This document shows positions 54,939-63,307 of a stretch of DNA of 64,000 nt, piece by piece (position 1 is the first letter of the stretch; every line of letters begins with the position of its first letter). The DNA comes from Cognataquiflexum nitidum. GTDB taxonomy: Bacteria; Bacteroidota; Bacteroidia; Cytophagales; Cyclobacteriaceae. Both the position numbers and the translations under genes were made by a program. Under the pieces are notes generated by a model. The model was not told where the DNA came from and made no database searches. It saw nothing but the letters and a program-made list of their open reading frames with translations. Where the stretch lies: NCBI RefSeq assembly GCF_022538055.1, contig NZ_JAKZAM010000017.1, positions 1 through 64,000 on the forward strand, written 5' to 3'.

Positions 54939-56785
54939 AGGTCATTTGAAGTCAAAATCCCAATTAGTTTGTTTTCTCGCACCACAGGCAATGCATGTAT
55001 CTTGTGCCGGTCCATCAATTCTTTGGCTTCATCGACAGTACTGTCCTGTCCGATGGTGATCAATTCGGTTTTCATCAGTGATTTGACTGTGGCTTGTGTA
55101 GCATTTCCATTTTCAAAAAGAAGCTGGACATCAACCCAAGACAAAATCCCGAGGAGTTCCTTGTCGCCTTTGATGACGGGCATGTGGTGGATATTTTTCC
55201 ATTTCATCATATGGGCGACCAATTCGATCGAATCTTTTTCCTCCACCGAAAATATGTCTGTACTCATGACATGGTGGACTTTTTTGGTGATGTTAAACTG
55301 CGACATCGCTTCAGGTGGAAGAACTTCCCATTCAGACACCGGCTTTTTACTTTCCTGGTTGAGGTACAAGTTTGCGGTCAACACCTGCACGGCAGCATCG
55401 GGTTTTTTGGTAATAAGGAGATTCCTGTAGCTTTTGGTTATCCATTCTGATCCGTTATGGGTATTGATTCTGTTTTGGATGACAGAAAGGTACTTCTCAA
55501 TATCTCCTTCAGAAATTCCGACTTTTGTCAAACCATCCCTTGCTATGGGAAGGAATACTTCTGATAACAATTTTTGTGCAGAATACAATTTTCCCTCCCA
55601 ATGAAACTGTACCGCCATCCCATACCTTGCCGCGGCTAAGAAATTGGATTTCACTTCTTTGAAATCCATCATCAGGTGGAGCTCCTTGTATTTCTCAGGT
55701 CTGCCTTTCATCAGCCCCACCCAAAAAGCCATATTGGCAATCTGATCAATGACCGTCGGACCCGAAGGGAGGTATCGGCATTCGATCCTGAGGTGAGGCT
55801 TTCCATCTCCGACTCCAAAGCAGGCGCGGTTCCACCGATAGACTGTTCCGTTATGAAGACAAAGTGCTTTAAGTAAAGGGATTTCTCCTTTTTCGACCAA
55901 ATCCACACTATCCGATTCAAAGTCTGCTGTAAGAATGCTGCGAAATCGAGCAATGTTATCTTTGAACACATCCGAAATGGTACCTGTCTGCCATTTGCTT
56001 TCAAAACTTACTCTAGGTTGGTTTTCGTTGAGGAAAAAGGAATTGGTCCTGACATCGACACTTTGGGTAAAAAGGGCAATCCTTGTTTCACTCCAAAGCT
56101 CTTTTCCAAAAAGCAAAGGAGAATTGCTGCAGGCCGCCAATACAGGACCTGTGATGGCCTGAGACCAATTAAACATCTCTACAAACTCCTCAGGATCCAA
56201 CTGCAGGTGCATCTGAAAACTCGTATTGCATCCCTCCAACATTACTGAATCGTGGAGCATAGTGACTTCATCTACTCCCTTGATATGGATACTGAAGTCC
56301 TGACCCCGGTATTCTTTTGCTGCTTCATTCAATACAAAATAGCGGTCTACAGCAGTCATACTTTCCAAAGTCGTGTGCTTGGACGCAATGGTGGGCAATA
56401 TTCCTGTGATGATAATTCTGGATCCGAATTTTTGGGCAGCGGATTTGGCTTTTCCCATCAAATCATCTAGATCTCGGTGAAGAACCGAAAAACAGTCCCT
56501 ACCAAGCGGAATGGGGTCTGAGTTGATTTCAAGGTTGTAGTTTCCTATTTCGGTAGTAAAATGCCTGTCATTTATTTCTTCTAGGACTTGAAGTGATTTA
56601 CTATGGGGCAAAAACTCAGAATCCACGATACAAAACTCCTGCTCGGCACCGATACGAATCGGAGATTTCTCAAACATGTCGCGCTGTATCATCAGTTCGA
56701 GGGCTTCGATGTCCCTGACCAAATGGTGCAGGTAAATTGCCCTCTGTTTTTTTCCTTTTAATTTCCTAACGTTCTTAGACCCCAT
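54935..56785 (-). CDS. GCS2-type glutamate-cysteine ligase fused to a CBS pair
   Basis: A 616-residue cytoplasmic protein. About 20-430 is a GCS2 (YbdK-like) carboxylate-amine ligase: IRIGAEQEFCIVDSE (E48, E50), FTTEIGNYNLEINSDPIPLG, SFQMHLQLD, and HLRIECRYLPSGPTVID. About 495-616 is two CBS motifs (VHHVMSTDIFSVEEKDSIEL ... HMPVI, then SLMKTELITIGQDSTVDEAK ... HALPVV), which usually bind adenosine nucleotides and could regulate the ligase. No trace of the domain for glutathione synthetase. The partner hydrolase overlaps the 3' end. Product unknown; glutathione or gamma-glutamylcysteine is not assured. Confidence 0.87.
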   Translation of the reverse strand: MGSKNVRKLKGKKQRAIYLHHLVRDIEALELMIQRDMFEKSPIRIGAEQEFCIVDSEFLPHSKSLQVLEEINDRHFTTEIGNYNLEINSDPIPLGRDCFSVLHRDLDDLMGKAKSAAQKFGSRIIITGILPTIASKHTTLESMTAVDRYFVLNEAAKEYRGQDFSIHIKGVDEVTMLHDSVMLEGCNTSFQMHLQLDPEEFVEMFNWSQAITGPVLAACSNSPLLFGKELWSETRIALFTQSVDVRTNSFFLNENQPRVSFESKWQTGTISDVFKDNIARFRSILTADFESDSVDLVEKGEIPLLKALCLHNGTVYRWNRACFGVGDGKPHLRIECRYLPSGPTVIDQIANMAFWVGLMKGRPEKYKELHLMMDFKEVKSNFLAAARYGMAVQFHWEGKLYSAQKLLSEVFLPIARDGLTKVGISEGDIEKYLSVIQNRINTHNGSEWITKSYRNLLITKKPDAAVQVLTANLYLNQESKKPVSEWEVLPPEAMSQFNITKKVHHVMSTDIFSVEEKDSIELVAHMMKWKNIHHMPVIKGDKELLGILSWVDVQLLFENGNATQATVKSLMKTELITIGQDSTVDEAKELMDRHKIHALPVVRENKLIGILTSNDL

Positions 56786-57109
56786 ATTTTATTTCTAGAG
56801 AATGTGAAGCTAGCGAAAATCAATTCCTGAAAACATGAGAAATATCATTGATGCTATTGATATTTATCGAGTAGTGGAATGGAGAAAAATCTACTGTGAT
56901 TTCGGGCAGTAGTTCCTATTAATTTTATGGATTACTCAGGTCTTCGATATCTGTCCACCCACAGAAATTAATTTGAACTATAACCCAACCAATAATTAGC
57001 AATTGAAAAAATATATTTACCCAAAACAAATTCACTTTAATCCCCAAAGGCTATGTTCGGATTGAAAACAATAATCAGTATCTTTCTTGGATAAACTCAA
57101 AGCAAATAT
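56786..57109. other. 324-nt divergent promoter region
   Basis: Separates the GCS2-CBS gene (-) from the BASS transporter (+). AT-rich; a TATCTTTC near 57079 is one base off a -7 box. No repeat array and no gene. Confidence 0.5.
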
Positions 57110-58039
57110 ATGGTCGAAGCCCTTGATAGCAGTACATTAAACTTCAATCAGGATTCTCTTTTCCTGCTCAATATGTCACTGGCGATCATCATGTTTGGGG
57201 TTGCGCTGGACCTGAGACTTACAGACTTCAAGTACATCGCCAAAAACCCAAAAGCTTTTTGGCTCGGGATTTTTTCCCAGTTTTTTTTCTTGCCTTTGAT
57301 GACCCTAATGTTGGTATACCTGATAAGTCCCCCGCCTTCGGTAGCTTTGGGGATGTTTTTGGTAGCAGCCTGTCCGGGAGGGAATGTTTCAAATTTCCTT
57401 ACCCACCTGGCTAAGGGAAATACGGCATTATCTGTTTCATTGACAGCTTTTTCCACAGGTTTTTCAATATTTATTACCCCTTTCAATTTTGCACTTTGGT
57501 CAGGATTCTATGGACCAACGGCTGATTTGCTTCAGGAGATATCACTTTCTTACACAGATGTGTTTCAGACTGTGGCTCTGATTTTGGGTATTCCCTTGGT
57601 CTTGGGGATGATGGTCAACAACCGATTTCCAAATTGGGCTGCCAAAGCCACCAAAATCCTCAAACCTGTCAGTATCCTCATTTTTGCAGCATTTGTGGTG
57701 ATTGCCTTTGTCGGTAATTACAACCTGTTTTTGAAGTTCATCGGGTTGATTTTTCTTTGGGTGTTGGGACATAATTTCGTCGCTTTGTTTTCGGGTTATT
57801 CCCTTGCAAAAATCGGAAAACTGAGCTTGGCTGATACCAAAACACTTACAATTGAAACAGGAATCCAAAATTCCGGTTTGGCCTTGGTATTGATTTTCAC
57901 CTATTTTGAAGGATTGGGAGGAATGGCTATCATTGCAGCTTGGTGGGGCATATGGCACATCATTTCGGGAATGAGTCTTTCACTTTATTGGAAAAGAATA
58001 AAAGAAACAAATCCGCGATGGGTCACCCAAAAAGGATAG
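57110..58039 (+). CDS. bile acid:sodium symporter (BASS) family transporter
   Basis: A 309-residue inner-membrane protein with about 9-10 helices. Marks: LFLLNMSLAIIMFGVALDL, LVAACPGGNVSNFLTHLAKG (crossover motif near 85-105) and TLTIETGIQNSGLALVLI (second sodium-binding motif E-x-G-x-Q near 245). Substrate open: organic anions, pantoate or keto acids are all known in the family. Eighteen nt ahead of the acyltransferase gene, same transcript. Confidence 0.88.
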   Translation: MVEALDSSTLNFNQDSLFLLNMSLAIIMFGVALDLRLTDFKYIAKNPKAFWLGIFSQFFFLPLMTLMLVYLISPPPSVALGMFLVAACPGGNVSNFLTHLAKGNTALSVSLTAFSTGFSIFITPFNFALWSGFYGPTADLLQEISLSYTDVFQTVALILGIPLVLGMMVNNRFPNWAAKATKILKPVSILIFAAFVVIAFVGNYNLFLKFIGLIFLWVLGHNFVALFSGYSLAKIGKLSLADTKTLTIETGIQNSGLALVLIFTYFEGLGGMAIIAAWWGIWHIISGMSLSLYWKRIKETNPRWVTQKG

Positions 58040-58057
58040 CCACGAAAAATCAGATTC

Positions 58058-59065
58058 ATGAAAAACCTTTTCAACGCAATTTTAAGGCTTATTGTCAAAT
58101 TGGCTCTGCATGTCTACTTTTCCAAAATTAAAGTTCATGGCGCAGATAATATCCCAAAAGGCAAGGCTGTGTTGATCGTATCCAACCACCAAAATGCTTT
58201 GATTGACCCGATACTCATCGCGACACATACCAATTTAAAGCCTCACTTCTTGACAAGGGCCTCTGTATTCAAAAAATCATTTGTGGCCAAGTTGCTTGAT
58301 TTTATTAGAATGATCCCCATCTACAGGGTGAGGGACGGAATCAACAACATGGAAAAAAACAATGAAACCTTTGAAAAAAGTGTCAATATACTTTTGGAAA
58401 AGGGAAGCATTGTGATTTTTGCGGAAGGCAACCACAGCAACCAAAGAAACCTGAGGCCTCTCAAAAAAGGATTTGCACGGATCGCATACCAAGCTTTGGA
58501 AAGGGAACCTGACCTTGATTTGGTCATCCTTCCTGTGGGTATCAATTACAGCAATCACCGCTTCTCCGGCAGCAAGGTCAGTTTGACATTTGGAGCACCA
58601 ATCAGTCCAAGAGAATACATTCCGCTTTTTGAACCTTTGATGGTGGAAACTTTCAAGTCTTTGGAACCTTTGGTCAGCACCATCCCGGAAGCTGACTATC
58701 AAAAAAACCTTGATGACCTGATAAAAAGCAGAATTGACCTCACCAAACCCGATGATGTCAAAGAGTTCCTGTCAAACAAACCCCAAAAAACACCTGAAAA
58801 GCCCTATTCCAAACCTTATTTTTCCAATAAAGTCATGAAAGTACTTCATTTTCCAATTTATTGGATTTGGCTTTGGATCCGGCCAAAAATCCAAGATTTG
58901 GTCTTTTATGCCACCTTCAAGTTTGTGATCGGTCTGGTGATGATTCCATTATGGTATGGGTTTTTGGTCTTTGGACTCCCCAAATTAGGCCTTGTGGAAT
59001 GGTCGTTTTCTTGGGCATTTTTAGGAGTTGTATACCTATTGGCAAACAGGAATGGGCAGGAGTAG
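58058..59065 (+). CDS. PlsC-like glycerolipid acyltransferase
   Basis: A 335-residue membrane-associated acyltransferase. Motif I is VSNHQNALIDPIL (H44, D50; five residues between, as in Gpt2/Gat-like enzymes rather than the four of E. coli PlsC). Motif III is FAEGNHSNQRNLRPLKKGFA; motif IV VILPVGINYSN. Two C-terminal hydrophobic helices (about 268-330). Acyl transfer to glycerol phosphate or lysophosphatidate is expected. Confidence 0.86.
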   Translation: MKNLFNAILRLIVKLALHVYFSKIKVHGADNIPKGKAVLIVSNHQNALIDPILIATHTNLKPHFLTRASVFKKSFVAKLLDFIRMIPIYRVRDGINNMEKNNETFEKSVNILLEKGSIVIFAEGNHSNQRNLRPLKKGFARIAYQALEREPDLDLVILPVGINYSNHRFSGSKVSLTFGAPISPREYIPLFEPLMVETFKSLEPLVSTIPEADYQKNLDDLIKSRIDLTKPDDVKEFLSNKPQKTPEKPYSKPYFSNKVMKVLHFPIYWIWLWIRPKIQDLVFYATFKFVIGLVMIPLWYGFLVFGLPKLGLVEWSFSWAFLGVVYLLANRNGQE

Positions 59066-59252
59066 GGAGGTTGGAAGATTGGAAGATAGGAAAACAAATC
59101 CGTAAACGGTCGACGGTCAATCATGGATATGCTAATTTATTTAGACTCTTCAACCACAACTGAACCTTGTTAACTGTATACCGATACACACACTGCCATC
59201 TGAAAACTGAAAACTGACCATTGAATACTACCCTAATTCCTCTCCATTTCCC
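59066..59252. repeat. two-sided word array
   Basis: Left on +: GGAGGTTGGAAGATTGGAAG, then ACGGTCGACGGTCAATCATGG. Right: - strand form CTGAAAACTGAAAACTGACC (59194-59220). No gene. Confidence 0.7.
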
Positions 59253-59260
59253 TATATTTG
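59253..59260 (+). promoter_or_regulatory. -7 box of the HPPD gene
   Basis: TATATTTG fits TAnnTTTG exactly, 34 nt before the ATG at 59295, and lies just after the word array. Confidence 0.5.
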
Positions 59261-59294
59261 AACCAAGAAATATTAAACCCAAAAACCTTAGAAA

Positions 59295-60389
59295 ATGAAA
59301 CAGGATTTTCTTCCCCTCAACGGGACAGATTATGTGGAACTGTACGTCGGCAATGCAAAGCAATCTTCCTTTTTTTACCAGTATGCTTTTGGCTATGAAC
59401 TTATTGCCTATGCAGGGCCGGAGACAGGGATCAGAGACCGTGCGTCATATGTCTTGAAGCAGGACAAAATCAGGCTAGTTCTTACCACGCCTTTGAAGGA
59501 AAACCACCCCATTGCAGATCATATCAAAAAACATGGAGACGGTGTCAAAGTATTGGCACTATGGGTAGATGATGCAGCACAATCCTTTATCGAAACCGTA
59601 ATGCGGGGAGCTATTCCTCATGAAGAACCAAAAGTTAGCAAAGACGAGTTTGGAGAAGTGGTCACCGCCTCCATTAAAACCTATGGCGAGACAATCCACA
59701 CGTTTGTTGAAAGGAAAAATTATAGAGGTGTCTTTTTACCGGGTTATAAGCCGAGGAAAAGTGAATATCAAGCAAAACCGATTGGATTGAAATACATTGA
59801 CCATTGTGTAGGTAATGTCGGTTGGGGCGAAATGAACAAGTGGGTGGATTTCTACGAAAATGTGATGGGTTTCAAGCTTCTGATCACCTTTGATGACAAG
59901 GACATTTCCACTGAATATTCAGCATTGATGTCAAAAGTAGTCTCCAACGGCAACGGATTCATCAAATTCCCCATCAATGAACCTGCCGAAGGCAAAAAGA
60001 AATCCCAGATTGAAGAATACCTCGACTTTTACAAAGGACCGGGGGTGCAGCACATGGCAATTGCCACGGATGACATTATCCATACCGTCTCCGAATTGCG
60101 AAGAAGAGGCGTTGAGTTTTTGGAAGTTCCGGCTTCATATTATGAGGATTTATTGGATAGAGTCGGGAAAATTGAAGAAGACCTTCAGCCTTTGAAAGAC
60201 CTCAATATCCTGGTTGATCGTGATGAAGAAGGCTATCTTTTGCAGATTTTCACCAAGCCTGTACAGGACCGTCCTACTCTCTTCTACGAAATCATCCAAA
60301 GAAAAGGAGCCAAATCTTTTGGCAAAGGAAATTTCAAGGCTTTGTTTGAGGCGATTGAAAGAGAGCAGGAATTGAGGGGAAATTTGTAG
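59295..60389 (+). CDS. hppD: 4-hydroxyphenylpyruvate dioxygenase
   Basis: A 364-residue non-haem iron enzyme converting 4-hydroxyphenylpyruvate to homogentisate in tyrosine breakdown. Two vicinal-oxygen-chelate halves: N-terminal TDYVELYVGNAKQSSFFYQY, and C-terminal IDHCVGNVGWGEMNKWVDFY. Iron ligands H170, H253 (GVQHMAIATDD) and E332 (FYEIIQR). The C-terminal helix KGNFKALFEAIEREQ is diagnostic. Usual length for the family. Stands alone; homogentisate dioxygenase is not in the window. Confidence 0.95.
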   Translation: MKQDFLPLNGTDYVELYVGNAKQSSFFYQYAFGYELIAYAGPETGIRDRASYVLKQDKIRLVLTTPLKENHPIADHIKKHGDGVKVLALWVDDAAQSFIETVMRGAIPHEEPKVSKDEFGEVVTASIKTYGETIHTFVERKNYRGVFLPGYKPRKSEYQAKPIGLKYIDHCVGNVGWGEMNKWVDFYENVMGFKLLITFDDKDISTEYSALMSKVVSNGNGFIKFPINEPAEGKKKSQIEEYLDFYKGPGVQHMAIATDDIIHTVSELRRRGVEFLEVPASYYEDLLDRVGKIEEDLQPLKDLNILVDRDEEGYLLQIFTKPVQDRPTLFYEIIQRKGAKSFGKGNFKALFEAIEREQELRGNL

Positions 60390-60485
60390 GATGAGAGGGA
60401 AGTAGGAAGGTTAGGAAGTTGGGAAGTAGGAAGGTGATCAAAGTTAGGTAAGAGGAGGAAAGTAAGGGGTAGAAGGTGGTGAAGA
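60390..60485. repeat. GGAAGTAGG/GGAAGGTTAGG word array
   Basis: A run of GGGAAGTAGGAAGGTTAGG words on + immediately after the HPPD stop, continuing as AGAGGAGGAAAGTAAGG. Same word family as 7270-7523. Confidence 0.75.
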
Positions 60486-60594
60486 AAATGAAATTACAAA
60501 ACCCATTCCTACATTATTTCTACATTTTCCATGAGGAATGCAGGTTATTTTATTGAAATATTTAAATTAGAAATCCAATCAAAATTTTTCACAG

Positions 60595-62328
60595 ATGACA
60601 ACATTAGATCCAATGATTTTGGCCAAAGCAAACAGCTGGCTAAACAGTAACATTGACGAAAAGAGCAAAAAAGAAATACAGTCCCTGCTCGATGCAGCTG
60701 ACAAAACAGAACTGATTGATTCTTTTTATAGAGACCTTGAGTTTGGCACAGGTGGTTTGAGAGGTTTAATGGGCGTAGGTTCCAACAGGATGAATGTCTA
60801 TACTGTTGCCATGGCTACCCAGGGATTGGCAAATTACCTTTTAAAATGCTTTCCCGGTGAAGATATCAAAGTGGCCATTACGCATGACTGCCGTATCAAC
60901 AACACGCTTTTTGCAGAAACGACTGCGAATGTATTTACAGCCAATGGTATCAAAGTCAAATATTTCAGAGAAATGCGGCCCACACCAATGCTTTCCTTTG
61001 CTATCAGGCATTTTGGATGCAAAAGCGGTGTCATGGTCACTGCATCACACAATCCCAAAGAATATAACGGCTATAAAGCATATTGGGATGATGGCGGACA
61101 GGTAGTGGCTCCACATGATAAAAACATCATCCATGAAGTCATGAAGATCACCTCTATGGATGCTGTCAACTGGAATAAAAATGACAGCCTCATTGAATAC
61201 ATTGAGGAGGACTTCGATAAAATCTATTTGGACCTTGTCAAAAAACTAAGCCTCTCCAAAACTGAAATCCAAGCTCAGAAAAACATGCCAATAGTCTTCT
61301 CCCCCATCCATGGTGCCTCCGGCAAAATGGTGCCTGCAGCGCTGAAGGCTTTTGGATTTGAAAATGTCCATGTCGTCAAAGAACAGGAACAGCCAGACGG
61401 AACTTTCCCTACGGTTATTTACCCAAATCCCGAGGAAGCCGAAGCACTGACAATGGCGATAGAACTAGGTAAAAAAACGGGAGCAGAACTTGTTTTGGCT
61501 TGCGATCCTGATGGGGACCGGTATGCAGCCTGTGTTCCTGATGGCAGAGGAGGTTATGATCTGTTAAATGGAAACCAAACAGGTGCATTATTAACCTACT
61601 ACCTTTTGAGCAAATGGAAAGAACTCGGAAAGCTTGACGGAAACCAATTTATGGTAAATACCATCGTGACCACAGAACTCATCGATGAGATTTGTAAAGG
61701 TTTTGGCGTCACCTGCTTTTCAGTACTGACAGGATTCAAAAACATCGCAGAAATCATCCGAAATCTGGAGGGTAAAAAACAGTTTATCGGTGGTGGCGAA
61801 GAAAGCTATGGCTATCTCGTCGGCGATTTTGTGAGGGACAAAGACGGAGTTTCTGCCTGTGCGATGGTTTCTGAGATAGTCGCTTACTACAAATCCCAAG
61901 GTAAAACTGTCCAAAACGTCTTGGCTGAGGTTTACACCCAATTTGGCTTCTACAAGGAATCCCTGATCTCTGTGACCAAAAAAGGCAAGGATGGAGCGGA
62001 ACAGATCCAACAGCTGATGGCAGGTTTCAGAACCAACAGACCTACAGAAATGAATGGTATCAAAGTAGTGAAAGTAGTGGATGTCAAGGAGAGCAAAGTG
62101 TATGACATTGTCAAGGGCACTGAATCTGCTCTAAAAATGGACAAATCAAATGTCATCCAATTCTATTTGGCTGATGGAAGCAAGATTTCTGCAAGACCTT
62201 CCGGAACCGAACCAAAGATCAAATATTACTTCTCTGTGAATGAACCTCTTCCCAACAAGGAAGCATACAAAGCGGTAGAAGCTTCCCTTGAAAGAAAAAT
62301 CGAAGGCCTTAAAAAATACTTCAGCTAA
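60595..62328 (+). CDS. phospho-sugar mutase (phosphoglucomutase/phosphomannomutase)
   Basis: A 577-residue alpha-D-phosphohexomutase, the long PgcA-like type. Substrate entry TGGLRGLMGVGSNRMN (about 49-64), phosphoserine loop VTASHNPKEYNG (S151), metal loop DPDGDR (D304, D306, D308), sugar-binding GGGEESYGYLVG and phosphate-binding RPSGTEPKIKYYFS. Interconverts hexose 1- and 6-phosphates for glycogen or cell-surface sugar synthesis. Single gene with its own terminator. Confidence 0.93.
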   Translation: MTTLDPMILAKANSWLNSNIDEKSKKEIQSLLDAADKTELIDSFYRDLEFGTGGLRGLMGVGSNRMNVYTVAMATQGLANYLLKCFPGEDIKVAITHDCRINNTLFAETTANVFTANGIKVKYFREMRPTPMLSFAIRHFGCKSGVMVTASHNPKEYNGYKAYWDDGGQVVAPHDKNIIHEVMKITSMDAVNWNKNDSLIEYIEEDFDKIYLDLVKKLSLSKTEIQAQKNMPIVFSPIHGASGKMVPAALKAFGFENVHVVKEQEQPDGTFPTVIYPNPEEAEALTMAIELGKKTGAELVLACDPDGDRYAACVPDGRGGYDLLNGNQTGALLTYYLLSKWKELGKLDGNQFMVNTIVTTELIDEICKGFGVTCFSVLTGFKNIAEIIRNLEGKKQFIGGGEESYGYLVGDFVRDKDGVSACAMVSEIVAYYKSQGKTVQNVLAEVYTQFGFYKESLISVTKKGKDGAEQIQQLMAGFRTNRPTEMNGIKVVKVVDVKESKVYDIVKGTESALKMDKSNVIQFYLADGSKISARPSGTEPKIKYYFSVNEPLPNKEAYKAVEASLERKIEGLKKYFS

Positions 62329-62351
62329 CAATAAATATTAGAAAAAATGAA

Positions 62352-62385
62352 AATAAGCCACTTCAGCAATCTGGAGTGGCTTATT
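62352..62385. terminator. 15-bp terminator of the mutase gene
   Basis: Arms 62352-62366 (AATAAGCCACTTCAG) and 62371-62385 (CTGGAGTGGCTTATT) pair throughout with one G-U, loop CAAT, T6 tail. Confidence 0.88.
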
Positions 62386-62604
62386 TTTTCAAAATAGGTA
62401 AATGAATGTCTGCAAGGATGCAAGAAAAACAAAATTTGAAATAACTGACAGCAGGATATTCTAATGTCTAAAATTTTGGTGTTTCTACCCGGCAACAGTA
62501 ATAAATGGCCCACTTGCAAAGAAGCATACATCGCTAAAAGGTTTTAATGAATGTTAAAAATCCAATCCAAAATCAAATAGGTAACATAAATTTAATTTTT
62601 ACTC

Positions 62605-62612
62605 TATTTTTG
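62605..62612 (+). promoter_or_regulatory. -7 box of the lipoprotein gene
   Basis: TATTTTTG matches TAnnTTTG, 61 nt before the ATG at 62674. Confidence 0.45.
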
Positions 62613-62673
62613 TGGCTTGCAAAATATCCTCTCGTTAAGAATTTCCGTTATTCCAAAAAAACACAATCTTATT

Positions 62674-63237
62674 ATGAAAAATATTGGCTTGTCCCTTCTA
62701 TTATTAATTGCCTTGTTTTCATTTTCCTCCTGTGAAAAAGAAGAACCAAGGCCGGATTATTATTACAGCTTCAAAGTAAATGGTGTTCTGAAAGAATTCA
62801 AGGCTAACAACGATGCAGGTGTCACATTCCTTGAACGTGGTAACCTTAGAGTCGCTCTTTTTAACATGGTGTCTGGAGATGTGGCGAGTAAAAATGCTGT
62901 AATAATGTCTTTCCGCAATACCGAACAGATTCAATTGGGGTTAAGATACATTATGCAAAATCCCATCTCGGTAAACGGCACATTGTCTCCGTCTATAGCT
63001 TTAGTCTATTTTGATGAAAATGGAAAAGAGTTTGGAGCGACATTGTTACAGAGTTCCAACCCGGGAGCGTTTGATGATTGTTCATTCAAAATCACTCAAT
63101 TTACGACAGAAGGATCAGTAGGTGAATTTGAGGGGGTTCTCTTTGACCAGGGAGATACCCGCCCACTTGATCAAAGAACACCCTTAATCATAACAGAGGG
63201 TAAGTTTTTCTTACCTAATTTCGTTTCAACCGTATAA
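62674..63237 (+). CDS. lipoprotein of unknown function
   Basis: A 187-residue lipoprotein. ATG 62674 gives a clean lipobox signal (LIALFSFSSC, C20), unlike a longer start at 62617. The mature part is beta-rich (YYYSFKVNGVLKEFKAN; RVALFNMVSG; VIMSFRNTEQIQLGLRY; GSVGEFEGVLFD), a pattern common in small Bacteroidota lipoproteins beginning with a FxVNG strand. Function not recognised. Confidence 0.75.
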   Translation: MKNIGLSLLLLIALFSFSSCEKEEPRPDYYYSFKVNGVLKEFKANNDAGVTFLERGNLRVALFNMVSGDVASKNAVIMSFRNTEQIQLGLRYIMQNPISVNGTLSPSIALVYFDENGKEFGATLLQSSNPGAFDDCSFKITQFTTEGSVGEFEGVLFDQGDTRPLDQRTPLIITEGKFFLPNFVSTV

Positions 63238-63247
63238 TCCAATACAT

Positions 63248-63289
63248 AAAAAAGCCTACAATCGGGTTTAACCTGCATGTAGGCTTTTT
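63248..63289. terminator. bidirectional terminator between convergent genes
   Basis: AAAAAGCCTACA (from 63249) and TGTAGGCTTTTT (63278-63289), 12-bp stem with A- and T-tracts on both sides. Confidence 0.85.
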
Positions 63290-63307
63290 CTTTTTTAAAC
63301 ACTTTTT

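Larger units (their letters stand above)
62329..62673. other. 345-nt gap with terminator and promoter
   Basis: Terminator at 62352-62385 and -7 box at 62605-62612; nothing else seen. Confidence 0.6.

Noticed and set aside
54935..56785. Bifunctional glutathione synthetase (GshAB)
   Set aside because: The C-terminal domain is a CBS pair, not an ATP-grasp domain.
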